64,000 bases of DNA from Closterium sp. Naga37s-1 (GCA_947471745.1 CANJKZ010000108.1:1527001-1591000); one strand, 5' to 3'. Shown: positions 27,704-39,094, counted from the stretch's first letter. Numbers and translations: made by a program. Notes: generated by a model not told the origin, from the sequence alone.

Positions 27704-30700
27704 ATGGCCACTATCACGGCATTTGCAGCGGCTAGGGGTGGACAGCAGCGGTCACTGCCTCTCCCGGACGACCCCACCCCTCAGCAGCTTCGTGAGTGGG
27801 TTATTCAGCGAGGTAGTCCTGGTGGTGGAGGTTTTGGTTTTATGTGGCCTCAGCGACCTCGCGACCGTGCTTCTCACCGATACGTCCCTGGTCGTGTAGA
27901 GGCTGCTGCTCTCGGTTCTAGTGAGTCTGCTGCCGCTCCAGGTACTGGTGAGTCTGCTGCAGCTCTAGGTGCTCGTGAGTCTGCCGACGCTCTAGGTGCT
28001 AGTGCGTCTACTGCCACAGGTCCTGCCTCAGCTGAGGCCTTGCACACTTTCACGCTTGACTCAGGCGCGTCACGTTGCTTCTTTCGTGATTGCACCATAG
28101 TCACACCACTCGCAGCACCTGTCCCAGTCTCACTGGTTGACCCCACTGGGGGCCCAGTAGTTGCGCGAGCCTCCACTGTCCTCCCGTGTCTGGCAGTCCC
28201 CTCCGGGTCTCTCTCAGGTCTCCACCTCCCCGCGTTCTCGACGAACTTATTGAGCAACGCAGTTCTCTAGGATGAATGGGTTGACACCTTCATTCCTGGA
28301 GGACAGCGTGTGGCGATTTGTAAGTGCTCACGGACTGGCCGTCACCTTGCTACGTTCACTCGGCAACATGGGTCCGGTCTGTACACCCTAAACACTGTAT
28401 CTGCACAGGTGGCTGAGTCAGGTCAGGTGGCTGCGTCGAGTCGGGTGTCTGCGTCTGGTCAGCTTGCAGCGTCTTGCTCATGTCGGGTACTCTCTCACCA
28501 GACTCTCCTCTGGCACCACCGCCTAGGTCACCCCTCGCTGCCGCGTCTCCGCAGCATGCACTCCCGACTCCTTGTCTCTGGCCTTCCCATGACATTGCCC
28601 TCCCTCCCGTGCTCGCCTGCACCGCTGTGCCTTCCCTGCGTTGAGGGGCGGCAGCGCGCCGCTCCTCACTCCTCCGAGTTTCCTCCGACCACTGCTCCTC
28701 TGCAGACTCTCCACATGGACGTGTGGGGCCCGGCCCCCGTCGGTGGAACGGACCAAGAGCGCTACTTCCTGCTGGTTGTTGACGACTACACACGCTACAC
28801 CGCTGTCTTCCCCTTGCGGCGCAAGGCGGACGTCAGCGTTGTTTTGATCCCCTGGATCCGTGCTACTCGTTGCCAGCTGCGCGAGCGGTTTCGTCGGGAC
28901 TTGCCAGTCCTACGTCTGCACTCTGACAGGGGCGGTGAGTTCTCTTCTTGCCTCCTTGAGGAGTTCTGTCGAGACGAGGGCATCCGCCAGACGTTCACGC
29001 TTCCGGCCTCTCCTCAGCAGAATGGGATTGCTGAGCGTTGCATTGGCTTGATCATGGAGGTTGCTCGTACCTCCATGATCCATGCGACTGCTCCCCATAT
29101 TCTGTGGCCGTTTGCGGTCCGATACGCTGCGCATCAGCTCAACCTCTGGCCCCGTGTCTCTGAGCCAGAGACCTCGCCCACACTCCGGTGGACGGGGAAG
29201 GTTGGCGATGCGTCGGTGTTTCGGGTCTGGGGCGCGCTCTCCCTCGTTCGCGATGCCAAAGCGAGCAAGCTCTCCTCTCGCACTCTCCGCTGCGTCTTCC
29301 TTGGCTTCCCCACCGACGCCCCGCCGTGGCAGTTCTACCACCCGCGCGCGCGTCAAGTCTTCTCCTCCCAGGACGTCACATTTGACGAGTCTGTCTGTTT
29401 CTACAGGCTACACCCGCACGCGTCCCACCCGGTCCCCCTAGCGCCTCTTTTCTTGGTACCAGTCCCCCCCCCGGTAGACCCCCTCCCCCCACAGGGTCCT
29501 GCTCTCTCAGGTGTGTCTCAGGTAGACCCACCCCCCTTGGTTGAGCCTTTGGATATCTCTTCTGACTCCTCTGGCCCAGCTGAGGGGGGTGACCCCGCCG
29601 CTGACGACACGGCGGCCACTCGCCGCTCTCCACGCTTGGAGACCCCCCCTGGTTTTCCGCCTCGGCCGTCTTCGCCGCCTCCGCAGCCTGCCGCTGTGGA
29701 CTTGAGCTGAGACTGTTGGTGCTGAGCCTGGGGGTGCTGAGACAAAGGGTGAGGGTTCTGGGGGTGCTGCGACTGGGGGTGCTGCAAATGGGGGTGCTGG
29801 TTCTGGGGGTGTTGCGACTGGGGGTGCTGACTCTGGGGGTGCTGCGAGTCCTAGTGGCGGTGGAGCTGTGGGTGACCCTGCTGGAGGTCCGCCTGATCTA
29901 CTTGAGACGCTCTCGCCGCAGGCGATTCGTGCGTGGATCGTTCGGTGAGGCAGTCCTGGTGGTGGAGGGTACGGTCCTGCTGGTGCTGGAGCTGCTAGTC
30001 CTGGAGGTACTGCTGGTGCTGGAGGTGCTGGAGGTACTGCTGGAGGTGCTGGAGGTGCTGCTGGTGCTGGAGGTGCTCGAGGTGCTGCTGGTGCTGGAGG
30101 TACTGGAGCTGCTAGTCCTGGAGCTACTGGAGGTGCTGCTGGTGCTGGAGGTGCCGGAGCTACTAGTCCTGGAGGTGCTACTGGTGCTGGAGGTGCTGGA
30201 CCTACTAGTCCTGGAGGTGCTGGAGCTGCTGGCACTGGAGGTGCTGGTGCTGCTGGTGCTGGAGGTACTGGAGGCGCTGGAGCTGGAGGTACTGGAGGTG
30301 CAGGAGCTGCTGGTCCTGGAGGTGCTCGTACTGGAGGTACTGGAGCTGCCGGAGCTGGTGGTGCTGCTGGTGCTGGAGGTGCTGGGGGTAATGGAGCTGC
30401 TGGCACTGGAGGTGCTGGTGCTACTGGTGCTGGAGCTGCGAGAGCTGCTGGTCCTGGAGGTGCTCGTACTAGAGGTACTGGAGCTGCCGGAGCTGGTGGT
30501 GCTGCTAGTGCTGGAGGTGCTACTGGAGCTGCTGGCACTAGAGGTGCCGGTGCTGCTGGTGCTGGAGGTGCTGGAGCTGGAGGTACTGGAGCTGCTGGAG
30601 CTGCTGGTCCTGGAGGTGCTTGTACTAGAGGTGCTGGAGCTGCCGGAGCAGGTGGTGCTGCTGGTGTTGGAGGTGCTGGAGGTGCTACTGGAGTTGCTGG

Positions 30701-33239
30701 CACTGGAGGTGCTGGAGGTACTGCTGGTGCTGGAGGCGCTGGAGCTGGAGGTACTGGAGGTGCTGGAGCTGCTGGTCCTGGAGGTGCTCGTACTAGAGGT
30801 GCTGGAGCTACCGGAGCAGGTGGTGCTGCTGGCACTGGAGGTGCTGGAGGTACTGCTGGTGCTAGAGGTGTTGGCGCTGCCGGAGCTCGTGGTGCTGCTG
30901 GTGCTGGAGGTGCTGGAGGTGCTACTAGAGCTGCTGGTGCTGGAGGTGCTAGAGGTGCTGGTGCTGCTGGTGCTGGAGGAGCTCGAGTTGCTGGTACTGC
31001 CCCGCGCTGATTGTTTTTGTACCCGCAGCCGCAGTCGTCCCTGCCGCCGCCTGACTCGGTCCTTTGCCAGGTTCTTAGTCTCCCGTCTTCCACTGGCCTC
31101 ACTCCACCTCTCCTGTGTCCACCGACAGACCAGTCTCAGCCACAGCTACTGCCAGACTCCCTGCTGCCTGCTCATGCTCCTCACACTGAGGTGACTGAGT
31201 CCCTGACTGAGCGTCGTGAGCCTGAGACTCGTGCTTCCACACCTGTTCGTGCTCGTCATGTCGCCCGTCCTCGTCCTCCTGCTGTCCCAGGCACTCACGG
31301 TATGGCACTTCGTCCTTCCTCTGTTCCACAGCGTGTTGTCCTACTGTCACCTCCTGCGTCTTCTCTTCCTGACATTGCTGACCCTCCGTCTGACCTTGCT
31401 CGTGCTTCCAGTCCGGCTGTCACTCGCTTGCTTGCTACAGTTGTGACGGACCCTACGTTCTCGTCTCCTGCTGCGTCTGCCTTAGTCGCTGAGCTAGTTG
31501 AATTTGCTGCTGTGCACCGCCTAGACTACCTTGCGAGTCTTGTTTCTGACCCTGACCCTGCCTGTCCTCCGTCCGTCGGGGGTGAGGATGCCCTTGGCTG
31601 TGACGTTCTTGAGGACAGACAGGAGGAGCTGGAGTGTCTTGCGGCCGCTGCACCTCATCTTGCGACCATGCTGCTTGCCCCTGAGGGAGACCCGGATGCA
31701 CTTGACATCCCCACCCCGCGCTCTTACGGAGAGGCGATCTCGGGTGAGTACTCCTCTCAGTGGCAGACAACCATGGGCGCAGAGATGGCTTCATGGAAGT
31801 CCACAGGCACCTACGTCGACGAGGTCCCCCCACCTAGGGCGAACATCGTCAGTGGCATGTGGATTTTCAGGGTGAAGCGGCCGCCGGGTTCTCCGCCTGC
31901 CTTCAAGGTACGTTATGTTGTTCGAGGCTTCAGTCAGCGTGAGGGGGTCGACTTCTTTCAGACCTTCTCCCCCACCCCGAAGATGACCACTCTTCGGGTG
32001 TTGCTACACGTTGCAGCTCAGCGTGACTTCAAGCTGCACTCCCTCGACTTCTCGACAGCTTTCTTGCAGGGTAGCCTGCACGAGGCCATCTGGCTGCGCC
32101 GTCCAGAGGGCTTCATTGGGTCGTTTCCTGAGGGTACCCAATGGAGCCTACGGCGACCAGTGTACGGCCTTCGTCAGGCACCTCGCGAGTGGCACGACAC
32201 ACTGAGGACGACACTTGCGGCTCTTGGGTTTGCTCCTTCGTCTGCCGACCCGTCGCTGTTTCTATGCACCGACACTACTCTGCCGCCGTTCTACATCCTC
32301 GTGTACGTCGACGACTTGGTTTTTGCTACTTCTGACACTGAGGCACTGGCCCTAGTGAAGGCGGAGCTGCACGAGAGACACACCTGCACTGACATGGGTG
32401 AGCTGCGGAGCTATCTTGGCTTGCAGATCACCTGGGACAGAGCACGCCGCACCATCACCCTGACTCAGTCACACATGGTGCACCAGGTCCTTCAGCGCTT
32501 CAACTTCACGTGGTCCTCGCCACAGCCCACTCCGCTGTCTACCGGCCACTCGCTCTCAGCTCCACCTTCGGACGAGTCCGTAGAGCCGAGTGGTCCGTAC
32601 CCAGAGTTTGTGGGTTGCCTCATGTACCTGATGACGTGCACATGACCTGACCTCGCGTACCCTCTGAGCCTCCTGGCTCGCTATGTGGCACCTGGTAGAC
32701 ACCGAAAGGTGCACTTTGATGCTACGAAGAGGGTACTGCGTTACTTGTGCACTACATCGGGCATGGGGCTCGTGCTTGGAGGACGGGGTTCAGTGGTCCT
32801 CACAGGACACTCCGACGCTTCTTGGGCCGACGACCAGGCGACTCAGCGTTCGTCACAGGGTTACACCTTCAGTCTTGGCTCTGGTTCTGTCTCGAGGAGG
32901 TCCACTCGTTCTTCTTCTGTGCTTGGCTCCAGCTGCGAGGCCGAGATCTACGCTGGGGCCATGGTTGCACAGGAGCTATGCTGGCTGACCTACCTGCTGA
33001 CCGACTTGGGGGAGCGGCCACGTTCTCCTCCGGTTCTGTACGTCGACAACAAGGCAATGCTTGCCTTGTGTCGCGATCAGAGACTGGAGCACAGAACGAA
33101 GCACATTGCTCTTCGCTACTTCCTTGCGCGTGAGCTGCATCAGCGTGGTCAGCTGCGCCTTGCTTACGTGGCCTCTCGGGCCAACACTGCTGATGTGTTC
33201 ACCAAGGCCCTTGGGTCTGGTGATCATCAGCGTTTCTGA
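27704..33239 (+). pseudogene. Copia Gag-Pol of element D, capsid-less, several stops and a frameshift
   Basis: The ATG at 27704 opens MATITAFAAARGGQQ and leads straight to a TPQQLREW module; the capsid-like domain of element A is absent. Protease keeps DSGASRCFF (about 28058). A TAG at 28268 replaces the Gln seen in A. Integrase keeps Asp 28718, Asp 28925 and Glu 29033 (D-D-35-E). The frame changes between 29700 and 29718. The Gly/Ala-rich linker holds TGA at 29946 and 31008. RT keeps YVDD (about 32302-32313); a TGA at 32643 matches the one in element C. RNase H (32685-33239) ends early at a small deletion (33237). Protease, integrase and RT catalytic residues look intact, so the damage is mainly in continuity. 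Confidence 0.9.
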
Positions 33240-33522
33240 TGCTCTTGGGCTTGTGCCCACTCTGCCTCACCTGCTGGTTGCTTGACTTGCTCTTCTTGTA
33301 CACTGATATATATCTCTATACCTGCTTGTTTACTCTTGCTAGGTTGTGATCAGTGTACTGCCTTGCTATTATAACTCTGCATGTGAACTGACCTTGTGGC
33401 CGCTTGCTTGTGCTCAGATTGTGTGGTGTCCTTGAGATCCACCCTGAGCTTTGCTTTGTTTGTTCTCTTGCTTGACTGGTCTTGTGACCATCTGGTTGTC
33501 CCCCACTTAGCCTATGGGGGTG

Positions 33523-33652
33523 TGTCAAAATACAATTCTACTTGCTAGGCTATAGTGGGTTACTCAGTACGGGGTACAACCCCAATTAGGGTTAGCCTAT
33601 ACAAACCTGTACTGCCCTGTTTCTAGTCATTCCTGAACAGTTGATTCTGACA
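33523..33652 (+). repeat. 3' LTR of element D (130 bp)
   Basis: Follows the CTATGGGGGTG purine tract; its outside flank is GGAGG. Confidence 0.95.
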
Positions 33653-33657
33653 GGAGG

Positions 33658-34385
33658 CTCGTCCCGCCGTGAATCGCGGTTGTACAGGAAGCACTACTGT
33701 AAGAGTCGAAGACGTGGAACTGGCATCGCTGGAAGGAAAGCTACATCTTTTCGACCTCCAACGTCAGCTGAGCGCCGTTAAATGCCAGAGCTTCATGGAA
33801 CTCTTGGAATCCGCCATGCAATGGACACCCGACTCGGACGACGAATCAGACGTCGCCAGGCTGGCGTTCCATTCCACAGCTCGAGCAACTTCTGCTGACT
33901 CATTGCTAGAGCCGCGAATCGCGGCGCATGCCACTCACTATCATCAATATCGAGAGACGCAAGCCCTTGTGTTTTCAAATGATTTTCCCCACCCCGCAAA
34001 CGGGAGACATGGCAGCTACTGTAAGGAAAACCGTCCTCGCGCTCTCAGGCGCCATGCGTCGGTCGACGTCGCGGCGCCTCTCGCGACCAGCCATTCCTGG
34101 GCGAACGACTTGACCTTCTACGCGGAACCCTGCGCCGCGTGTACCAGTAACTCCTCCTGCTATCCGCACAGCATCTCCCACCCGCTGGTGTCGTCGTGCC
34201 CCGCGCATTTCAGTCCGCGACGCACTAGCTCCGCGCGGTCCAGCCCCAGACCCCCCCGACGAGTCAGATCCGCGGAGCGTACTTCCGCCAATAACGCGCG
34301 CACCCACAATGCGGAGCAACACTGTTCCATATTTTGTCAGGAAGTATTTCACTCCTTACTCCTCACTCCTGTCTCCGGAACTTAA
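33658..34385 (+). CDS. Unidentified host ORF, 3' part, beyond element D
   Basis: The frame enters from the insertion scar (GAG GCT CGT), runs through a helical-looking segment (VELASLEGKLHLFDLQRQLS, then FMELLESAMQW) and an acidic stretch (DSDDESD), then a Ser/Arg/Pro-rich C-terminal half, ending TAA at 34383. No domain is recognised and no signal peptide or membrane segment is seen. The main argument that it is real is that the frame continues in phase across the retrotransposon insertion. The first half looks protein-like and the second half could be incidental. Confidence 0.5.
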
Positions 34386-34518
34386 CTCGCGTAATCCTTC
34401 AGTGGACCAGTCTCCTCCGCCATTGCTATTTGCTGCATAGTTCCTCCTCGTAAACTATGGATTCGGAGGGAACAGCTCGTGCAGCCATGTTTTTCTCTTC
34501 CTATCCATAATATATTAT

Positions 34519-34675
34519 ATGTTCCTACGGCCCCATATCAGGCCAACCTCTTATCAGGCTCGCGTCACAACACAACACACTGAAATTTCCCTAAACCCAA
34601 AAACCTTCGCGAATTTTACCAGGCAAAAATGCGAAGCTGATACGAGGTGTCCCTGATAAGGGGCCGTAGGAACAT
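34519..34675. mobile_element. MITE-like inverted-repeat element (157 bp)
   Basis: The left end ATGTTCCTACGGCCCC + ATATCAGG matches the reverse complement of the right end at 23 of 24 positions. It encodes no protein. It lies between the stop of the host ORF (34385) and the 3' end of the PPR-type gene (34947), in AT-rich sequence, so it may affect 3' processing of both convergent genes. The remaining intergenic bases hold nothing recognisable. Confidence 0.72.
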
Positions 34676-34946
34676 GCCCTATGCCCTTAACAACAATAAT
34701 TTAAATTGCTTAATTATGATTGGCCTCTCAAAGGCCGTTGCCAGAGAAACCAAATGATGCTTATATTGAAGGGGGCATTACAGAGTGCCACTCACTCACC
34801 AAGGGTGAACAGGGCTCCTCCGCATGCCCCACAGGCAAAAAACAAACAAACCAGGACATGAAGGCAAGAAACTAAAGGAACACCAGTAAGAAACTCAAGG
34901 AACAATCTCAGACTGAGAAGTGCAGTTAAGATCAAATCAGATCGGA

Positions 34947-37900
34947 TCAGAGCATGCGAATGATGCAGAGGCGGAGAGCGTCAATGTAGAGGTACACAAG
35001 ACACGGCTCCACTATTCCTGCTGCAGCCAGGGTCGCACAGAGGCACAAATACGACTCCACTGATGCCCCATGCGTCTCCGCATCCTCAATGTCAGCCTCA
35101 CCACTGCTTCCACTACCACTGCCACCACCAGTGCCACCATTGCTGCTGTGACTGTTGCTGTGAGCGCCCGGTCCATCCCGCCGCTGCAGCAGGCGCAGCA
35201 GCGTGGACAGCTGGGGGCCGCTGGGCTCCATGCCTCGCTCCACCATCTGGTTGGCACATGGGGATGCATGCATGGACGAGGATACAAGCATGAGACGAGG
35301 ATACAAGCATGAGACGAGGATACAAGCATGAGACGAGGATACATTATGGGAAATGGACATTGGATACAGGTAGCACACTGAACGTAATGGCATACTATTG
35401 CATCACACAAAGCACCGCACCGCACGACACCACACATCACACCCCGTACGCACCTCCTGCATGGAGGCAGCAGCGACGTCTAGATGGCCTCCGTTGATGG
35501 CTCCTGCCACCATCAGTGTGTACGCATTCTCGTCCAACGGACTCCCCGCCTGCTGCATGCGATGCCGCAGCCTGTTGCACCACACAGCACCGCATCACAC
35601 CACACAGCAGACCAGGGGATGGAGACCAGATTGGTGGTGAGGAATGCATACTCATGGCATGGAATGAGTAAGCATAAAGCACCACACACAATGCATGGAA
35701 AAACACCGGCACAATAGCCCACAACACTCACATCCCACTGCACAAGCATCCCCATTCGTCCCCTCCCCTTTCCCCCGCACTCAACCCTCCACTGTCCCCA
35801 CTCCCCTCCTTTTCTCTCCCCTTCCACACGCCGTTCCTGTCAACCCACCTTCTGAGAGCGGTGTGGTTTCCCTGAAAACCATGCAGTCCCGCAATGCTGG
35901 CCGCCATGTCAGCATCCACTACCATGTCACCACCGGCCTCGGCTGCCAGCTCAGCCGCGTGCCACATGGCAGCTTCTGCTCTGTCAGCATCCTGCGCGGC
36001 GAACCAGAAAGCGACCATCTTCTGCTGCACGGACGCCTGCGCGTCGCTCAGCAGCCTCACCACCTGCAGACACGAGAGCACGGAAGGATAAGGGACAACG
36101 GAAGTTGCAGGCGTTGGGAACATTTTCGAGGAATAGTACCCTTCGTATGTTCGCACCTGGAAGACAGGTCACATCGCTGTTCAAGTGACTCGGAACACTT
36201 TTCTGACCGGCTTTAAAACGAATAACCCCATCAGTCTTTCGCACCCACCTGTTCCTCCCTCTCCGTCGCCGCCTGCACCAGCTTCGCCCGCTGCTCGTGT
36301 GGTAACCATGCCCACTTCTGTATCACGTCCTGCTGCACGTCGCGCACCGACGCCTGCACGCGCGCCAGCTCCCTCGCGCAGTGCTCCTCGAACCACGCCA
36401 CCAGCTGCTGCGCCTCGTTCTGTAGATTCGCCTGGGCGAGCTGTGCAGGCGGAAAAGGGAGTGCAGGGCAGGAGAATGAGGGAAAGGGGGAAAGTCCCTC
36501 GCGCAGTGCTCCTCGAACCACACCACCAGCTGCAGCGCCTCGTGCGGCAGGGTCGCCTGGGCGAGCTGTGTAAGGAGATACGGGGGAAGGACGTAGGGTG
36601 GAGTAGGGGGGAAGCAGAGAGAGGACGTCACCAGCCAAACCGCCTCTGACAATGCTGTTCAAACCAGCCAGTCAACGGTGCCCACACCACCCCCTCATCA
36701 CCAAACCATCAACCCCTCTACATCCCATTTCCCCTCTAACCCTGTTCACTTCAACTACCACGCGCCCACCTCCATGGGCATCCAGTCCAGCAGCGACAGT
36801 GCCCCTTCCTCTAAAATTCGTGACGATTACTTGACCCCATCACCCTACCAGTACAGTAACATCCCATCCCTCCATCCCCCCTTATCCCTTATCCTCCAAC
36901 CCGCTACACCCCCCCGGCCACGCACCTCCATGAGCATGCAGTCCAGCGGCGAGAGCGCAACTTCCTCCAATTCCTGTAACACTCACTTGACCCCCACATC
37001 ACCCCCGCAACAACCCCTCATCTCCGCCTCCCCCCAACTCACCCTTATCCCCCTCCACCACCCTGCATCCCCCCAGCCACGCACCTCCATGAGCATGCAG
37101 TCGAGCGGCGACAGCGCTCCCACGGCGCTCTCATACTGCATCACCTGCAGATCCCCCACGTTGATCGTCCACAGCTCCTGCTCCCTCACCGCCGCAATCA
37201 GCGCCGCCTCGTACGCCACCACCGACACCTCTACTCCGCCCTCACGCAACAGCCGCGGAAGCGCCAGTACCTCGCGGAACTGCGCGCGCGCGAGCGCTCG
37301 TTCCGCCAAGTACCCCCCCAGGTCCTCCCCAGTCTCCGCAACCGCATCCGCGGTATCAGCGCCCGCGGAAACCGACTCCGAACCTCCCGCTTGGGCCTCC
37401 GCGCTCTCCCCGTAAACAGACCCCCCCCCTGCCCCCTCCCCCTTAGCGCCAGCCAGCTCAACCGCCACCCGTTCGCGCAACTCTCGGATGAGGCGGTCCT
37501 TCCGCTCCTCTGGACCTTCCGCCAGCAGCCACGACCCGGAAGACGATTCTGCCGAACCTCCTGCCGAGACTCCAGCCGAACCTCCCGCCATCCTGTCCGC
37601 TTCGGCTGCCGAGCTGGTAGCCGTTGCGGAGATGGGCGACGAAGGGGCGACTCCTCCCACAACAGATGACGACGTGGCCACAACTGATTGGTCAGACCGG
37701 TTCGTATCCCCCTGCAGCGTCAGCGGAGGCAGCTTAGGCTGCCTCGCAACGCTTTCAATCCGTCCGTCTTTGACGTCGTTAATCGACCTGTCCATTTGGC
37801 TTCTCAACCTCACCGCCAAATCCGCAACCCCACCTCCTCCTCTGGAAGTCACACCAGCGCCGTCGCCGTGAAAACACTCCGATTCCTGCAGAATCCGAAG

Positions 37901-39094
37901 CAGCCGCACGACCGCCGGCAAGTCCCCCCGATCCCACAGTTGCTCCGCCAGCATCCGCTTGAGCGGAAGGTCCGGCAGAAGCTCCAGCTCCAGCATTCGC
38001 ACCACCAGGCGCAGAATGTTTTCCGTCGGGCAGGCTTCTTGTAAAAGCTGCCCGAGACGTTGGTCCATGATGACGAGAGTGAGCCGGCGCGTGCTGCGCT
38101 GAGCGCGATTCTCGCGAACCATCCAGTCGTAAACCTCGAGGGCTTGCCACATGTCGCGACCACGTTGCGCCAGGTAAGCGATCAGAGTCTCGAGATCTTC
38201 AACCGTCAGCATATCCTGCAAGAAAACAAGGCAATGCAAACTTTGAGCTTCAGAATGCCGTAATTGAAAGCATTGTGCTTGTACAACAGTCAGTGAAAAT
38301 GAGCAGGGAAAGTGGAGAACGGTACAACGGTGGGAGACGGGAAATGGCGGGCGAAGGAACGAAGAAAGAAAGCTAGAGATCATGGAAGGAAGGGGGAATA
38401 AACTAAGGTCCCACGTTGATGATTCCCAGCACAGCAGATAGATCGAGGCGTCTCAAAAACCCACCTTCATGCTCTCAAGCACCGCCGAAGGCTCGTTCAT
38501 CTTCGCTTCTAGTTGCCGGACCACCTCGAGGACAGGCGGAGACTGCTGCTGCTGGAGCAACCCCGACGCGCCAACACTCGCTGTATCTTCCGCTTCTGTC
38601 CGCCGTGCCACGGACTCATTTCCAGTGTTCACCCTATTGAGTTGCGCAAGTTTAGGGTCCCGATCTGACTCCCCACCCATGGAACCGAAGGGAGGAGCTG
38701 TGGGAATTACTAGGCTGCCTATCCTGCCGTTGTTGCTACTGCTGCCGTTTAAGCTCTCAGCGTGACAAACCATTCGCCGTCGTTGTTTGAGCTTCTCTCC
38801 GAAGCGTCGCGACCGTCCCGTTCTGTGGACGACGCCGGTGTGAACCGGCAAGCCGGTGAAAGTATCGTGGCCGTCATCGGCGCGCAATGGCGATCGAGAC
38901 GCGCCTCCAAATGATGCTGAAACCGCGAGGCTCGATCTTTCACTTGAGCCTAGACTAACCGCGGATAACCGCGAAGACCCGGAACACTCGGCACCATTGC
39001 GGGGGCCAAGAATGCCAGCGGAGGCCAATTGAGCCTCTGAATTAGGCCTAACTCTACTAATCTGAGAGGTTAACGACGAGAAGCTTACCGCCAT
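34947..39094 (-). CDS. PPR-type organellar protein, six exons
   Basis: Exons in transcription order: 39094-38465, 38215-37085, 36440-36249, 36063-35849, 35571-35454, 35246-34947, all with GT-AG introns. The joined frame is 861 codons plus stop, with no phase conflict. The N-terminus (MAVSFSSLTSQISRV, Ser/Arg-rich, few acids) looks like a chloroplast or mitochondrial transit peptide. Exon 2 opens with helical repeat sequence (LTVEDLETLIAYLAQRG, ALEVYDWMVRENR, LLPDLPLKRMLAEQLWDRGD), then a low-complexity Ser/Ala/Gly region. The C-terminal exons contain a clear PPR-like unit (NAYTLMVAGAINGGHLDVA + ASMQE | MVERGMEPS). The family suggests RNA binding in organelle gene expression, but the target is unknown. 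Exon edges are duplicated at 36768-36973 and 36509-36565. Confidence 0.78.
36509..36565 (-). other. Partial upstream copy of PPR gene exon 3
   Basis: It contains an acceptor (TTACACAG) and LAQATLPHEALQLVVWFEEH, a close copy of the first residues of exon 3 (LAQANLQNEAQQLVAWFEEH at 36440-36381). Homology then stops and no good donor follows, so it looks like a decoy exon edge. Confidence 0.65.
36926..36973 (-). other. 48-nt exon-like duplicate of the PPR gene exon 2 end
   Basis: It has an acceptor-like TGTTACAG on one side and GTGCGTGG on the other, is a multiple of three, and encodes a near copy of the last residues of exon 2 (ALSPLDCMLME in both). A third, more diverged copy lies at about 36768-36815 (ALSLLDWMPME). 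Inclusion would keep the frame. Whether it is ever spliced in cannot be told from sequence. Confidence 0.6.

Larger units (their letters stand above)
24966..33652 (+). mobile_element. Ty1/Copia LTR retrotransposon (element D) carrying nested element E
   Basis: LTRs of 130 bp (24966-25095 and 33523-33652) differ at one position. The target duplication is a perfect GGAGG (24961-24965 and 33653-33657). The primer site TGGTATTCAGAGCAGG starts at 25096. The interior has GC-rich arrays, the 1.5-kb element E (25805-27302), and a gag-pol with several stops and one frameshift. Near-identical LTRs point to a recent insertion, although the coding region is defective, so it was probably mobilised in trans. 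Confidence 0.95.

Noticed and set aside
29716..31194. A 492-codon frame rich in LEVLEVLLVLE
   Set aside because: It is the shifted frame of the GAGGAGGTG-type Gly/Ala linker of element D. The same artefact occurs at 21120-22322 (C) and 4218-4916 (A).
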